Positions 42,107-51,235 are shown, numbered from the stretch's first letter. The stretch: DNA of 64,000 nucleotides from Lewinellaceae bacterium (GCA_020636405.1 JACJXW010000004.1:310001-374000), one strand, 5' to 3'. Made by a program: numbers and translations. The notes: generated from the letters alone by a model not told the origin.

Positions 42107-44458
42107 ATGAAAAAAGGGCTGTTGCTTAAATGGCAATGGTTCCTGGTGTTGGCGCTGAGCGGCCAGGTGCTTCAGGCACAAAGCCGCTGCGATATTACCC
42201 TCAAGGGCAAGGTCGTTGATGCACATACCCAGGAACCGGTAGCGTTCGCCAATGTCGCTATCCAGGGCAGTAATATCGGCGCTATGGCCGACGAAAACGG
42301 AGTTTACGCCATCGATAGCATTTGCGAAGGTGTCTATATTATAGTTTGTTCGCACGTCAATTGCGATCATGCTGAACACCAGGTCGTCCTTACCGAGGAC
42401 ACGCAAAAGGACTTCGTGCTCGAACAGCATGGTATCTTCATAGAAGAGGTTGTGGTTAAAGGGAAGGCGGAATTGCTTAAAGCTACCGGGGCCGGCGGCA
42501 CCCTGGATGCGTCCCGGTTGGGTTCCGAACGCGGGCTCTCCCTGGGCGATGCCATCGAAAAGCTGCCCGGAGTCACTGTGCTCAATACCGGTTCAACTAT
42601 TGCCAAACCCGTTATACAGGGCTTGCACAGCAACCGGGTGCTGCTGCTGAACAACGGCGTGCGGCAGGAAGGGCAACAATGGGGCAATGAACATGCTCCG
42701 GAGATAGACCCCTTCCTGGCGGATAAGGCTACGGTCATTAAAGGCGCTGGAAGCGTCCGCTACGGGGCTGATGCCATCGGCGGGGTGATACTGGTAGAAC
42801 CGCGCCCGTTGCGGGAAAAGCAAGGGATTGGGGGCGAACTCAACCTGCAGGGCCTCAGTAACGGCCGCACCGGTTTGGTCTCGGGAATGCTGGAAGGGCG
42901 GTTGAGCGACAAAATACCGGTCAGCGGCCGCATCCAGGGAACGGCCAAACGGGGCGGCAACCTGCAGACTCCCAACTACTACCTGGATAATACCGGAGTG
43001 GAGGAGCTCAACTTCTCCTGGGCGTTGGGTATGAAAAAGGAGAATTGGAACACCGAGCTGTTCTTTTCCCGCTTCTACACACGCCTGGGCATCTTCAGCG
43101 GCGCTCACATCGGGAACCTGACCGACCTGATGAATGCCATCGGCCGGGAGCGCCCCCTGCAGGACGGCGCCTTCTCCTACGAGCTGGGGCGGCCACAACA
43201 ACGGATCTACCACGAGTTGTTCAAGTGGAAAGGTGCTTTGGAAACAGGAGAAAAAGGCACCTTGCAGCTGCAATTGGCCCGGCAGTTCAACCGCCGCCAG
43301 GAATACGACGCCCACCGCCCCTACGGAAACCTGCCCGATAATTTCGACGAGCCTCAGATCGAGTTCGAGATCACCACCCATACTGCCGAACTGAGCTGGG
43401 AACACAATCCTATCCGGCGGTTGCGGGGTACCATCGGCGCCCACTTCATGCAGCAGGCCAATACCACGGACCGCGGAGCCCTCATTCCCAATTATGAAAA
43501 CTATACGGCCGGCGCATTCTGGATCGAGCGCTGGAAAAATTACCCCTCTCCTCTGGAAGTAGAAGCCGGCCTGCGCTACGATTACCAGTGGATGGATGTG
43601 GGCATCCAGGGCCAGGACACGATCAACCGGCAGCTGGATTTCAGCAACCTCTCGGGTACTGTCGGCGCCATATACCGGTTCCCAAAACTGGTAGAACTGC
43701 GCTTCAACATCGGGACGGCCTGGCGGGCGCCCAACGTCAACGAGCTTTTCAGCGACGGCGTACACCACGGCGCTGCCTCCTTCGAAACGGGCGACCCCAA
43801 CATGCGGCCCGAACGGGCTTACAACAATAGCCTTACCATTGAACTGGACGATAAAGACAAGTTGAACGCTACGCTCAATTTCTTCTACAATGTGATCGAC
43901 GATTTTATCTTTCTCGAACCGCAACCGCAACCGGTGTTGACCATCCGGGGGGCTTTCCCTGCCTTCCGCTATGCCCAGTCCGATGCCCGCCTGATGGGCC
44001 TCGACTGGCAGCTGGCCTACGAGTTGATGCCTGCTTTGCAGGTGGAAAGCCAGGCCTCGCTCCTGAACGCCTGGAACCGCAGCAGGAAGGAATACCTCAG
44101 CCTGATGCCGCCCGCACAGTTTGAACATGCACTGCGCTATAGCTTTGGAGAAGGGGAAAAAGGCAAAAACGCTCCTTACCTGCGCCTGGCTATGATCAAC
44201 GTGCTGGAACAAACACGGGTGCCGGAAGGGACGGACTACGCGCCGCCGCCGCCTGGCCATACGCGCTTCAAGCTGGAGGGGGGGGCGCAGTTCCGCCTGA
44301 GCGGGCAACCCCTGGAGGTGAGCCTTGCCGTCTTCAACCTGTTCAACACCAGCTACCGGCAGTACCTCAACCGTTTCCGGTACTTCGCAGATGAAACGGG
44401 ACGCAATGTGTCGGTACATCTGCGGGTGCCTTTTGGGAAGGAAGGAGTGAAAAAGTGA
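42107..44458 (+). CDS. TonB-dependent receptor with N-terminal carboxypeptidase-regulatory-like domain
   Basis: 783 residues. After a signal peptide (ending LQAQ) comes a CarboxypepD_reg-like domain (ITLKGKVVDAHTQEPVAFAN) with His/Cys-rich CSHVNCDHAEHQ. The plug domain runs ~115-230 (GDAIEKLPGVTVLNTGSTIA, VIQGLHSNRVLLLNNGVRQE, VIKGAGSVRYGADAIGGVIL). A 22-strand-type barrel follows and ends in Phe-containing strand VSVHLRVPFG. It imports a ligand across the outer membrane using TonB energy. The plug style (GVRQEGQQWGNEHAPEIDPF) and the neighbours suggest a metal such as zinc or copper rather than glycan. There is no SusD partner. Confidence 0.9.
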   Translation: MKKGLLLKWQWFLVLALSGQVLQAQSRCDITLKGKVVDAHTQEPVAFANVAIQGSNIGAMADENGVYAIDSICEGVYIIVCSHVNCDHAEHQVVLTEDTQKDFVLEQHGIFIEEVVVKGKAELLKATGAGGTLDASRLGSERGLSLGDAIEKLPGVTVLNTGSTIAKPVIQGLHSNRVLLLNNGVRQEGQQWGNEHAPEIDPFLADKATVIKGAGSVRYGADAIGGVILVEPRPLREKQGIGGELNLQGLSNGRTGLVSGMLEGRLSDKIPVSGRIQGTAKRGGNLQTPNYYLDNTGVEELNFSWALGMKKENWNTELFFSRFYTRLGIFSGAHIGNLTDLMNAIGRERPLQDGAFSYELGRPQQRIYHELFKWKGALETGEKGTLQLQLARQFNRRQEYDAHRPYGNLPDNFDEPQIEFEITTHTAELSWEHNPIRRLRGTIGAHFMQQANTTDRGALIPNYENYTAGAFWIERWKNYPSPLEVEAGLRYDYQWMDVGIQGQDTINRQLDFSNLSGTVGAIYRFPKLVELRFNIGTAWRAPNVNELFSDGVHHGAASFETGDPNMRPERAYNNSLTIELDDKDKLNATLNFFYNVIDDFIFLEPQPQPVLTIRGAFPAFRYAQSDARLMGLDWQLAYELMPALQVESQASLLNAWNRSRKEYLSLMPPAQFEHALRYSFGEGEKGKNAPYLRLAMINVLEQTRVPEGTDYAPPPPGHTRFKLEGGAQFRLSGQPLEVSLAVFNLFNTSYRQYLNRFRYFADETGRNVSVHLRVPFGKEGVKK

Positions 44459-44612
44459 GGGGCGGAATGACGCGGCGCTCAAAGGTGCTTCGCCTTGTCC
44501 GGATTTCACGATAGGCCGGGAGGGCTCATCCGCCAGTGGTTGCTTACTTGTTTCTTCCTGCTGTACGATTGCTAGCCAACTGAAAAAGATTCCTTAATTA
44601 TTATAAAACTCA

Positions 44613-45179
44613 ATGATCATGGTACTTATGAATGCCAAATTTATGCGCTCTGTTTTCGCGTTGCTCGCTGTTTCCGCTCTTTCTTGGGCCGGCTGTCAAA
44701 AGGACGACGATACTCCGCCCACCAATGAGACGGAGCTCATAACAACCGTCATCCTGAACTTCACGGCGCCGGGCGGCTCCGTTTCCTCCTTTAAATTCAG
44801 TGATACCGACGGCATAGGAGGGAATCCCCCTGTGGCGGAAGACATCACCCTTGCCGCCAACACGACGTACCAACTGGATATCGAATTCAAGGATGAGTCC
44901 AACGCCAGCGATGTGAAAGATATTACTAAAGAAGTGAGAGAGGAGGCCGAAAAACACCTGATCTGCTTCGCGGCTTCCGGTGTACTGGACATTCCCGTTA
45001 CTTTAGATACTGATGCGGATGGCGCTCCCCTTGGCCTGGAAACGGAGCTGACAACCGGGCAGGCCGGTAACGGCACCCTGACGATCGTACTCAAGCACGA
45101 GCCGGACAAAGGCGCCGCCAATCCCTGCAATACAGGAGAGACGGACGTGCAAGCGGAGTTTGATGTAGTGGTGCAGTAG
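44613..45179 (+). CDS. Lipoprotein of the TonB receptor cassette
   Basis: 188 residues. The signal peptide ends in a lipobox (SWAGC, Cys28), followed by an acidic linker (QKDDDTPPTNETE). The mature part is beta-rich, with ELITTVILNFTAPGG at the start and a conserved-looking LAANTTYQLDIEFKDESNASDV centre. Similar small lipoproteins tend to follow metal-related TonB receptors in this phylum; this is recollection rather than a search. It might receive the ligand in the periplasm or cap the receptor outside. Separated from the receptor by ~155 bases; a terminator-like hairpin follows. Confidence 0.7.
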   Translation: MIMVLMNAKFMRSVFALLAVSALSWAGCQKDDDTPPTNETELITTVILNFTAPGGSVSSFKFSDTDGIGGNPPVAEDITLAANTTYQLDIEFKDESNASDVKDITKEVREEAEKHLICFAASGVLDIPVTLDTDADGAPLGLETELTTGQAGNGTLTIVLKHEPDKGAANPCNTGETDVQAEFDVVVQ

Positions 45180-45257
45180 GCATGAAAACAAGCGCTTTCT
45201 CCGAGCGAGCCGCAGGGAGAAGGTGCTGTCAAAAAATGAGTTTTTGAGCCGGCTGAT

Positions 45258-45288
45258 GAGGCTGTTCCTTTACTCTTGGGACAGCCTC
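45258..45288 (+). terminator. Terminator-like hairpin after the receptor cassette
   Basis: GAGGCTGTTCC (45258-45268) pairs with GGGACAGCCTC (45278-45288), one G-T pair, 9-base loop. The following AATTCTTTG is only weakly T-rich. Confidence 0.5.
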
Positions 45289-45819
45289 AATTCTTTGTGA
45301 AAAATTTAATATTTCCAAAAACCATTTTCCTCCTTCTCTGTTCAACACATACTTCCCAAACAAAAATGATAGATGACAAGGTGAAATTCTACAGCGTAAA
45401 TCCATCTATCTTTCCAACCTAAACGATAGGCGTTTTTCCCGGCTGACAATTGTACATTCTCAGACTACATTGCTATGTCCTGTGGTTCTTTGGCCCTGTC
45501 TGGCTTATCCTGATGAGAGCAGCGTTCTCCGTCAATCATAACAACACGATCAGGCAGGAACTTCAGTAACACAGGCCTTCCGCCCTGTGCCTCCTCGTTT
45601 TGGCAAGGGGCGGGTACCCTTCCTTTCGGAGGCTGAGCCCATCCGAAGAGGCCGGATCTCTATTATTCTGTCAAAATTCAATTTTATAGAATTAAATTTC
45701 ACAAAATGAATAAAAGATCAAAAAAAATAGCTTTACTATTGATCTTGGAAGAACAATTATTGTTTATTGGTGTTTTGCTTTCGTATCTGACTGCGGGCAG
45801 GTACAAAATCAAATAAAAA

Positions 45820-45854
45820 GGTCTCGTTAAGCGTCAAGACATCTCAACGAGACC
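45820..45854. promoter_or_regulatory. Leader hairpin upstream of the unknown lipoprotein gene
   Basis: GGTCTCGTT (45820-45828) pairs perfectly with AACGAGACC (45846-45854) around 17 bases, ending 31 bases before the ATG. An A run follows on the plus strand and T-rich sequence lies beyond it on the minus strand. It may be a stabilising 5' leader or a minus-strand terminator. Confidence 0.45.
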
Positions 45855-45885
45855 AAAAAAGTTAATTAAAAATCATTACAAAATT

Positions 45886-47115
45886 ATGAAAAACTGTCAC
45901 ATCATTGCAACAATGATGGCGCTTCTGTTCGCCACTTTACAGAGTTGTGAAAAGGGTCAAGTTTCCACGCTCACCGATTCAACCGAAGAAATTTCCCTTC
46001 GGGACAATCCTGATTACACCGATGAAGAACTGGATGACATCCGTCGTACCATTGATGAGATCGAAGCATTTAAGACAAAACTGGATGGGTGGCGGACCGG
46101 CGTGGACGCTGGCGTCGCGATCAACTCCAGGGAAGCTGTAGAGCAGGTTGAAGTAGCCTGGAATTACTACATCAGCAAACCGGGGATAGCCTTTGCCAAT
46201 TATAAGCTGGTTGTGGACTCCATCATTGTTGACAACGGTTCTGCGATCTGGACTGGCGGCATTACGGCCGACGTTTTCAATAAGATCCAGGACAAGTTGT
46301 CCGGTTATTTCGATGCCATCCCTCAGGACGACAAGGCCTACCAGTTCATCGACCTGGGAGAACCCGTTGTGGACAGGATGCAAACCAAGGTTTATCTGAT
46401 GGCGAACATTGGGTATACCACCATCCGTCAACCCCTGCCTCACCCGCAGGGCATACGGTGGGCAGGTGCTCCGTTGGGTTGGACGAACCCCGTGCCCTGC
46501 AGTGGCGCCGCCAATGAAGCAATCGGGCAGGCGGTAAACGCCAACCTGGGTTTCTTCCTGCAAAACCTGCCTCCGGCGCCGATCAACCCGTCGAACCCCA
46601 ACGTGAACCCCAACGTGGTGATCCTTTCCCCGATCTCACATGTTCAAACCAACCTGTTCGGAGCGTCCTTCCCCTTGTTCAACAGCCCCTCGCCTCTGTT
46701 TACAGTGGCTTCCTTCGGCAATCCTGCATTGACCAACCCCGTCAATGCCGGCAACCAGCCTACTAATTACCTGGCTACCGGGCAGTACAAGATCCACGCT
46801 GATATTTCCCTGGCGCCGGCCCTTCCGGATGAGAACTGCTTCTCCTTTGGGAAGTTTGGCGCTTATGTTCTCAGCAACCGCCAGGTGGGTGACAGCTACA
46901 CCAATCAGGTAAACCAGATCCTGAACACCAACTTTTTCAATCGCCGCCGGTTGGTCAGTACTTATGTAGGCGCAAAGATAAGCCTGTCGGATAATCCGCT
47001 TACGCCACAGTTTGAGGACGTTTACAACCAGGAGCATCCCACCTACCACTTCTATGCCAGGGTTCTGAGGATCTTGGTTCCTGTTCCGTTCCCGGTTCAT
47101 CCGGCTGTTCTTTAA
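45886..47115 (+). CDS. Lipoprotein of unknown function
   Basis: 409 residues. The signal peptide ends in a lipobox (TLQSC, Cys21). The first mature segment is charged and helical (DYTDEELDDIRRTIDEIEAF). The central part reads as alpha/beta and includes VEQVEVAWNYYISKPG. From ~215 it becomes Asn/Pro-rich (PPAPINPSNPNVNPNVVILS). The C-terminus alternates hydrophobic residues. I recognise no family. It is transcribed alone after an AT-rich leader, with a 12-bp hairpin just past the stop. The contrast between the AT-rich leader and the GC-balanced gene is unusual for this window. Confidence 0.75.
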   Translation: MKNCHIIATMMALLFATLQSCEKGQVSTLTDSTEEISLRDNPDYTDEELDDIRRTIDEIEAFKTKLDGWRTGVDAGVAINSREAVEQVEVAWNYYISKPGIAFANYKLVVDSIIVDNGSAIWTGGITADVFNKIQDKLSGYFDAIPQDDKAYQFIDLGEPVVDRMQTKVYLMANIGYTTIRQPLPHPQGIRWAGAPLGWTNPVPCSGAANEAIGQAVNANLGFFLQNLPPAPINPSNPNVNPNVVILSPISHVQTNLFGASFPLFNSPSPLFTVASFGNPALTNPVNAGNQPTNYLATGQYKIHADISLAPALPDENCFSFGKFGAYVLSNRQVGDSYTNQVNQILNTNFFNRRRLVSTYVGAKISLSDNPLTPQFEDVYNQEHPTYHFYARVLRILVPVPFPVHPAVL

Positions 47116-47429
47116 ATAGATGATTTGCCCCCGGATAAGTGCCGCAGCGCTTATTCGGGGGTAAAAACACAATGGTTTGAAGCCTTTCTTCACCTTTGCA
47201 ATTCTCATATCCTCGGTGGCCTTGGCCAGCCGGGGCCTACCTGTTTTTTTCAGAACTGTCTAATTCTACTATAGAACGGGTTTCTCCTGAGGCAACGAAT
47301 TTTGAAGGGCTCGAAAAAACTCGGCTTTTGTCAAGAACTCTACCAAATTAAATGTTCTTTAACAAACCATATGCAGGTAAAAAGTATTCTACAAGTAGAA
47401 GATGTATTGATTCATTGAAAGCAAAAGCT
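47116..47429. other. Gene-free spacer with terminal hairpin
   Basis: CCCCCGGATAAG (47128-47139) pairs with CTTATTCGGGGG (47150-47161), one G-T pair, 10-base loop, just after the lipoprotein stop. It is a likely transcript end without a T tract. Nothing else recognisable lies before 47430. Confidence 0.5.
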
Positions 47430-47936
47430 ATGAGAAACAACAGAATATTCATTCCAGCCCTTGCCCTGTTTTTCTTCGCCATCATACCGGCATTTGGCAA
47501 CACCCTTTGTACCATCTGCCCGAATAATAAAGAAGCCAATAGCTTGCCTGCTATTCAACCCTTGCAGACGCTATTGCCCACATCTGTCGCCTCCCTCAAA
47601 GGGCCTTCCGACGTCGTACTGCTGAACCCGGAATTCAGCAATGCCTATCTCCACCCCGCAGAGATGCTGATCGGCCGTGTGCCGGGGGTATGGGTAACCG
47701 GTGGATACAACTTCTACCGCATCCGCATCCGAGGCGCTGTGGGGCCTCCTTTGCTGGTGATCGACGAAATGCCGTTCTACAACTTCAATGACGAAGCCCT
47801 GAACAACCTGCTCTGGAGCATCCCCACTACCGATATCGCCCGTATTGAGGTGCTGAAAAGCGCTGCCGGCGCCAGCCTGTACAGCCAGGGCGGAAATGGC
47901 GTGATCCGAGTAGTTACTCGTAGTGGAAAAGAGTAA
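47430..47936 (+). CDS. Stand-alone TonB-receptor plug-domain protein
   Basis: 168 residues from the ATG at 47430, which opens a signal peptide (IFIPALALFFFAIIPAFGN). An in-frame ATG at 47352 would add a charged stretch and is less likely. The mature protein is a lone plug domain: HPAEMLIGRVPGVWVTGG, RIRIRGAVGPPLLVIDEMPF, DIARIEVLKSAAGASLYSQG and NGVIRVVTRSG are the canonical plug strands of SusC-type receptors. The frame stops exactly where a barrel would begin, and no barrel sequence follows. It may be a genuine periplasmic domain that binds TonB or a receptor. Degeneration is the alternative, although the frame and signal are intact. Confidence 0.8.
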   Translation: MRNNRIFIPALALFFFAIIPAFGNTLCTICPNNKEANSLPAIQPLQTLLPTSVASLKGPSDVVLLNPEFSNAYLHPAEMLIGRVPGVWVTGGYNFYRIRIRGAVGPPLLVIDEMPFYNFNDEALNNLLWSIPTTDIARIEVLKSAAGASLYSQGGNGVIRVVTRSGKE

Positions 47937-48114
47937 GCGCAGGTGCAAGCCCTTTTCAAAAAGGCCGGCCTTGGCACTGATCATTGTTTTTTCGAACATC
48001 CATAGACAAAATGAAAAGGAGCACGAGCCTGGGGTAACGTGGAATCCGGCAACGATTTGATGAGCCGGGATATGGTTTGAATTCCTTACCTTCATCTGGA
48101 AACAAACGTAAACC

Positions 48115-49143
48115 ATGCGATACCTGCTCCCACTACTGCTCCTGGGCTTCTTTGCCTGCAAGAATACCTCCGAAGAAAAGAAAGAGGAAACGGCCGAAGA
48201 GGTTCTCGCCCATCCAACTACCGGAAAGGTCATTACCCTAGATCCGCGGCTGAACGACATCCTCGATACCAATGCCGTAATAGAGGTTCTCGCCGAAGGC
48301 TACGAATGGTCAGAAGGGCCGCTCTGGCTGGAGAAGGAACAACTATTGATCTGGTCGGATGTGCCGAAAAATACTATTTACCGCTGGAAAGCGGGCGAAG
48401 GAGCCGCCGTGTACCTCCGCCCTTCAGGTTATACGTCAGGCCCGGAGCGGGGTGGTGAACCCGGTTCCAACGGCCTGCTGCTCGGCCCCGATGGAAGATT
48501 GGTGCTCTGTCAGCACGGCGACCGCCGGATGGCCATGATGGACGCCCCGCTCGACAGCCCGAAGCCTGAATTTACCACCATCGCTGGCCGGTATGAAGGT
48601 AAGCGCTTCAACAGCCCCAACGATGCCGCCTACGATAGGGAGGGGCACCTCTACTTCACCGACCCGCCCTACGGCCTGGAAAAGAATATGGACGACCCCG
48701 CCAAGGAGATCCCCTTTCAGGGCGTCTACCGGGTGTCTCCGGAAGGAGAGGTTTTCCTGTTGACTGACGAGCTGTCGCGGCCGAACGGCATCGCCTTCAG
48801 CCCGGATTATTCCAAATGCTACGTCGCCAATTCCGACCCCGAAAGGGCCATCTGGATGGTGTATGAGATCGATGAGCACAAAAAATTCACCAATGGCAGG
48901 GTGTTCTTCGACGCTACTTCCCTGGCAGCATCCAATCCCGGACTGCCGGACGGACTGAAGGTTAATAAAGAGGGGGTGCTGTTTGCTACGGGGCCCGGCG
49001 GCGTCCTGGTATTCACGCCCGAAGGAGAACACCTGGGCACCATTTCCACCGGCCAGGCAACCGCCAACTGCGCCTTTAACGCCGATGAGACCGTCCTTTT
49101 TATGACGGCGGATATGTACCTCACCAGGGTTGTGCTGAAATAG
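48115..49143 (+). CDS. SMP-30/gluconolactonase-family lipoprotein
   Basis: 342 residues. The signal peptide ends in a lipobox (GFFAC, Cys15), followed by a charged linker. The six-bladed propeller of the SMP-30/LRE family is evident from EGYEWSEGPLWLEKEQLLIWS, FNSPNDAAYDREGHLYFTDPPYG, LSRPNGIAFSPDYSKCYVANS and LPDGLKVNKEGVLFATGPGGV. The conserved metal-binding Glu, Asn and Asp positions appear intact (SEGP, SPND, PDGL). The family contains sugar lactonases and phosphotriesterase-like enzymes. A periplasmic lactonase is the best guess, with the substrate unknown. Convergent with the glycosyltransferase gene. Confidence 0.88.
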   Translation: MRYLLPLLLLGFFACKNTSEEKKEETAEEVLAHPTTGKVITLDPRLNDILDTNAVIEVLAEGYEWSEGPLWLEKEQLLIWSDVPKNTIYRWKAGEGAAVYLRPSGYTSGPERGGEPGSNGLLLGPDGRLVLCQHGDRRMAMMDAPLDSPKPEFTTIAGRYEGKRFNSPNDAAYDREGHLYFTDPPYGLEKNMDDPAKEIPFQGVYRVSPEGEVFLLTDELSRPNGIAFSPDYSKCYVANSDPERAIWMVYEIDEHKKFTNGRVFFDATSLAASNPGLPDGLKVNKEGVLFATGPGGVLVFTPEGEHLGTISTGQATANCAFNADETVLFMTADMYLTRVVLK

Positions 49144-49218
49144 CTCGTAACCTTTTGAAGGCTATACATGCCAGTTGATCTGAACAGGAGCCTTCCCGAA
49201 TTTTTCAATTCGTGCATT

Positions 49219-50499
49219 TCAAAAATTCGAGGGGACTCTTGTTTCCTTGCCCACCAGCTTTTCCAGCTCTTTGACAGCGATATCCTTTTTCGCGTCTGAA
49301 AGGATGTCGGCCTGAAGCCTGCCGGCACTTTTCCGGTAAGCCGGGTTCTCCAAAATGCGGGTCACCGCCCGGTGGATGGAGGATGCCTTTGCCTTAGGGC
49401 TCAGTTGAATACCCGCTCCGTGGTAAGCCACTTTGGCGGCATTGTCATTCTGGTCGCGCCCCATAGGCAGGCAGATCAGTGGCAAGCCGTTGGCCAGTGC
49501 CCGCATGAGGGTGCCGTGGCCGGCGTGGGTGATAACGAGGCTGGCCTTGGGGAATACCTGGGCATGTGAAGCCGATTCCACCGCAACCACGTTGTCCGGT
49601 AGCTGCAATGACGTCCGGCTGATGGCGGGCCCCAGCGTAACCAGCCCACGAACCGGCAGCGTGCCTAGCGCATTTATGGACCTTTCAATGACGGCGCGCT
49701 GATTTTGGAAAGTGGACGAAAAGGAAACCACTACCAGGGGGCGGCCGTCTTCGGCGGGCCAGGGATTTTCCCAGGGCTCTACCCAATCAGGGTCGTCGAG
49801 CACCGGGCCGGTGTAGCGCACATTGGCCGGGGCCGGATCGATGGGGAAATCAAATGTCCGGCTGGTTTGGATGAAGCGCCGTTCTGCCCGGTGGATGAGT
49901 TCAACGACATTGGATAGAGGGGGAAGCCGGTGCTGCGCCCGTACCGCATTGATCCTGGATAGCCCTTTGTTGAAAACTATATTAAAGACTTTTCCCAGCA
50001 TGCGGTCCCGCCAACGGGTGAAGAGGTTCGTCCCGGGGGTCAACCCCATTACTCCCGGCGGGCGGTTGGGGCCGGGCAGGTACTCCGGCATGTGAAATAC
50101 GACCACGCCGGGTACGCCCAGCGCCTCGGCAGCAATGAGGCAGGGAAACAACAAACAGTCGGCTACCAATACATCAGTATGGTTGGCTTCCATTGCATTT
50201 AGGGTTTCCCGAACGACGATCTCTGCCGGCCCGAAGACGATATTCTCAAAAGTAGGATTTGCTAAAGGAGAAGTTTTCCAATCTCCAAAAATATCCTCCC
50301 TGCGGTTAGTACGGGTAAAACATTCGGAGAAGGGGAGAAATTCCAATCCGTTCTTTTCGGCTGCATCCTGCAGGCAGGGCTCCGTCAGGATCCTTACCCG
50401 GTGGCCCCGCTCGGCCAGCCGGCGGGCCAGCCCCAGCATAGGAGGAATGTTTCCGCCGCCATCGATGGTTACGAATAAATAATTTTTTGGTGAATCCAT
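49219..50499 (-). CDS. GT1-family (UGT/MGT-like) glycosyltransferase
   Basis: 426 residues from the ATG at 50499. An in-frame TTG at 50520 would overlap the preceding gene and is less attractive. GT-B fold: the N-domain starts LFVTIDGGGNIPPMLGLARRL, and the C-domain has VVVSFSSTFQNQ and the donor-binding signature HAGHGTLMRALANGLPLICLP, then DQNDNAAKVAYHGAGIQL. Related enzymes glycosylate small hydrophobic molecules (macrolides, flavonoids, sterols), often as detoxification. It follows the tetR-type gene by ~14 bases in one transcript, so it is probably an inducible modification of a toxic ligand. Confidence 0.9.
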   Translation of the reverse strand: MDSPKNYLFVTIDGGGNIPPMLGLARRLAERGHRVRILTEPCLQDAAEKNGLEFLPFSECFTRTNRREDIFGDWKTSPLANPTFENIVFGPAEIVVRETLNAMEANHTDVLVADCLLFPCLIAAEALGVPGVVVFHMPEYLPGPNRPPGVMGLTPGTNLFTRWRDRMLGKVFNIVFNKGLSRINAVRAQHRLPPLSNVVELIHRAERRFIQTSRTFDFPIDPAPANVRYTGPVLDDPDWVEPWENPWPAEDGRPLVVVSFSSTFQNQRAVIERSINALGTLPVRGLVTLGPAISRTSLQLPDNVVAVESASHAQVFPKASLVITHAGHGTLMRALANGLPLICLPMGRDQNDNAAKVAYHGAGIQLSPKAKASSIHRAVTRILENPAYRKSAGRLQADILSDAKKDIAVKELEKLVGKETRVPSNF

Positions 50500-50513
50500 A
50501 TCAATTGGGTTGT

Positions 50514-51080
50514 TCAACAATCTTTTATCAGTCCGTTTACCAGAGTTTGTATGGTTTCCAGGGTTTCACCGGGGCTGCGGCCAAGGTCCCGCCGCAGCAA
50601 TTTCCACAAATAGACGTCGGTGGCGGCGATAAAGGCAAGCAGGCGTTTTTCGTAATCGCCAGTGGAGGGCTCGGGCAACCAGGGGGCAAAGACCCGGGCA
50701 CACCACTGCCGGTGGTATTGCCTGCCCTTTTCCAGTATCTTGCGCGCCATCTCCAGTTCTTCTTCGACGGCCAGGGTCCGGATGTTGGCGTCACCATAGG
50801 CTTCGTAGTCATCCAGCAGGATGCGGAGAGCGCCCGGCACATCACCCGCCTGCACCTGGCCGCGGTTTATTTCTATCTTGGAAGAGTCCTGCTTCAGGCA
50901 GGCCTCGAAAAGGCCTTCCTTAGAACCGTACTTCCGAAGGACCGTACGCACTGTGACCCCGGCGCGTTCGGCTATAGCCTCCAGCGTGATCTCGTGGATA
51001 GGTAGTACCTGCCAGAGGCCTATCACAGCTTCCATGATGCGCCGTTCAGTATGGGCTGCCGCTTTAGCCCGGTTTTTCAT
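50514..51080 (-). CDS. TetR/AcrR-family transcriptional repressor
   Basis: 188 residues from the ATG at 51080. An ATG at 51113 is in frame but lies within 5 bases of the -7 element, so it would leave almost no leader. The N-terminal helix-turn-helix is clear: MEAVIGLWQVLPIHEITLEAIAERAGVTVRTVLRKYGSKEGL contains the TetR alpha2-alpha3 pattern. The rest is the ligand-binding helical domain. It probably represses itself and the glycosyltransferase gene by binding the palindrome that fills its own promoter. The inducer is unknown but may be the glycosyltransferase substrate. Confidence 0.88.
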   Translation of the reverse strand: MKNRAKAAAHTERRIMEAVIGLWQVLPIHEITLEAIAERAGVTVRTVLRKYGSKEGLFEACLKQDSSKIEINRGQVQAGDVPGALRILLDDYEAYGDANIRTLAVEEELEMARKILEKGRQYHRQWCARVFAPWLPEPSTGDYEKRLLAFIAATDVYLWKLLRRDLGRSPGETLETIQTLVNGLIKDC

Positions 51081-51117
51081 ATTGTAAGGGCGAGTGTCTT
51101 TTCTGGAATTCATGTCA

Positions 51118-51148
51118 CAAATATAGACATTAAATTATTTAGTGTCAA
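51118..51148 (-). promoter_or_regulatory. tetR-glycosyltransferase promoter, TTG-N20-TATATTTG
   Basis: On the minus strand, TTG (51148-51146) and TATATTTG (51125-51118) are separated by exactly 20 bases, a near-perfect Bacteroidota promoter. Confidence 0.75.
51126..51146. promoter_or_regulatory. Operator palindrome in the promoter spacer
   Basis: Arms GACATTAAAT and ATTTAGTGTC around a central T form a 21-base palindrome with one mismatched pair. It occupies almost precisely the spacer between the -33 and -7 boxes of the tetR promoter, the classical place for TetR autorepression. Confidence 0.7.
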
Positions 51149-51235
51149 TAGGGGCGACATGAAAATGGCTGAAAACAAATGACAATTGCTCTATTTCTTT
51201 GCTATCTTCGTATGGAAAAAACCGGGTGACTCCTT

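Larger units (their letters stand above)
45180..45885. other. Gene-free 0.7-kb region
   Basis: It contains a terminator-like hairpin (45258-45288), a GC-rich section with small inverted repeats (TTCGGA/TCCGAA), then an AT-rich section from ~45660. In the AT-rich part is a 36-codon frame (45706-45816, ATG to TAA) with a hydrophobic centre, which I do not trust as a gene. At the end is the leader hairpin of the next gene. Confidence 0.5.

Noticed and set aside
42593..44509. 638-codon minus-strand frame opposite the TonB receptor
   Set aside because: The plus strand has an unmistakable receptor; the minus frame has no recognisable motif.
45230..45300. Sequence resembling an insertion-sequence end (GCTGTCAAAAAATG... 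and GAGGCTGT)
   Set aside because: No transposase, partner end or target duplication was found nearby; a terminator hairpin explains the symmetry.
45706..45816. 36-codon frame with a hydrophobic centre
   Set aside because: It lies in an AT-rich leader where short open frames are expected by chance; there is no start context beyond A-richness.
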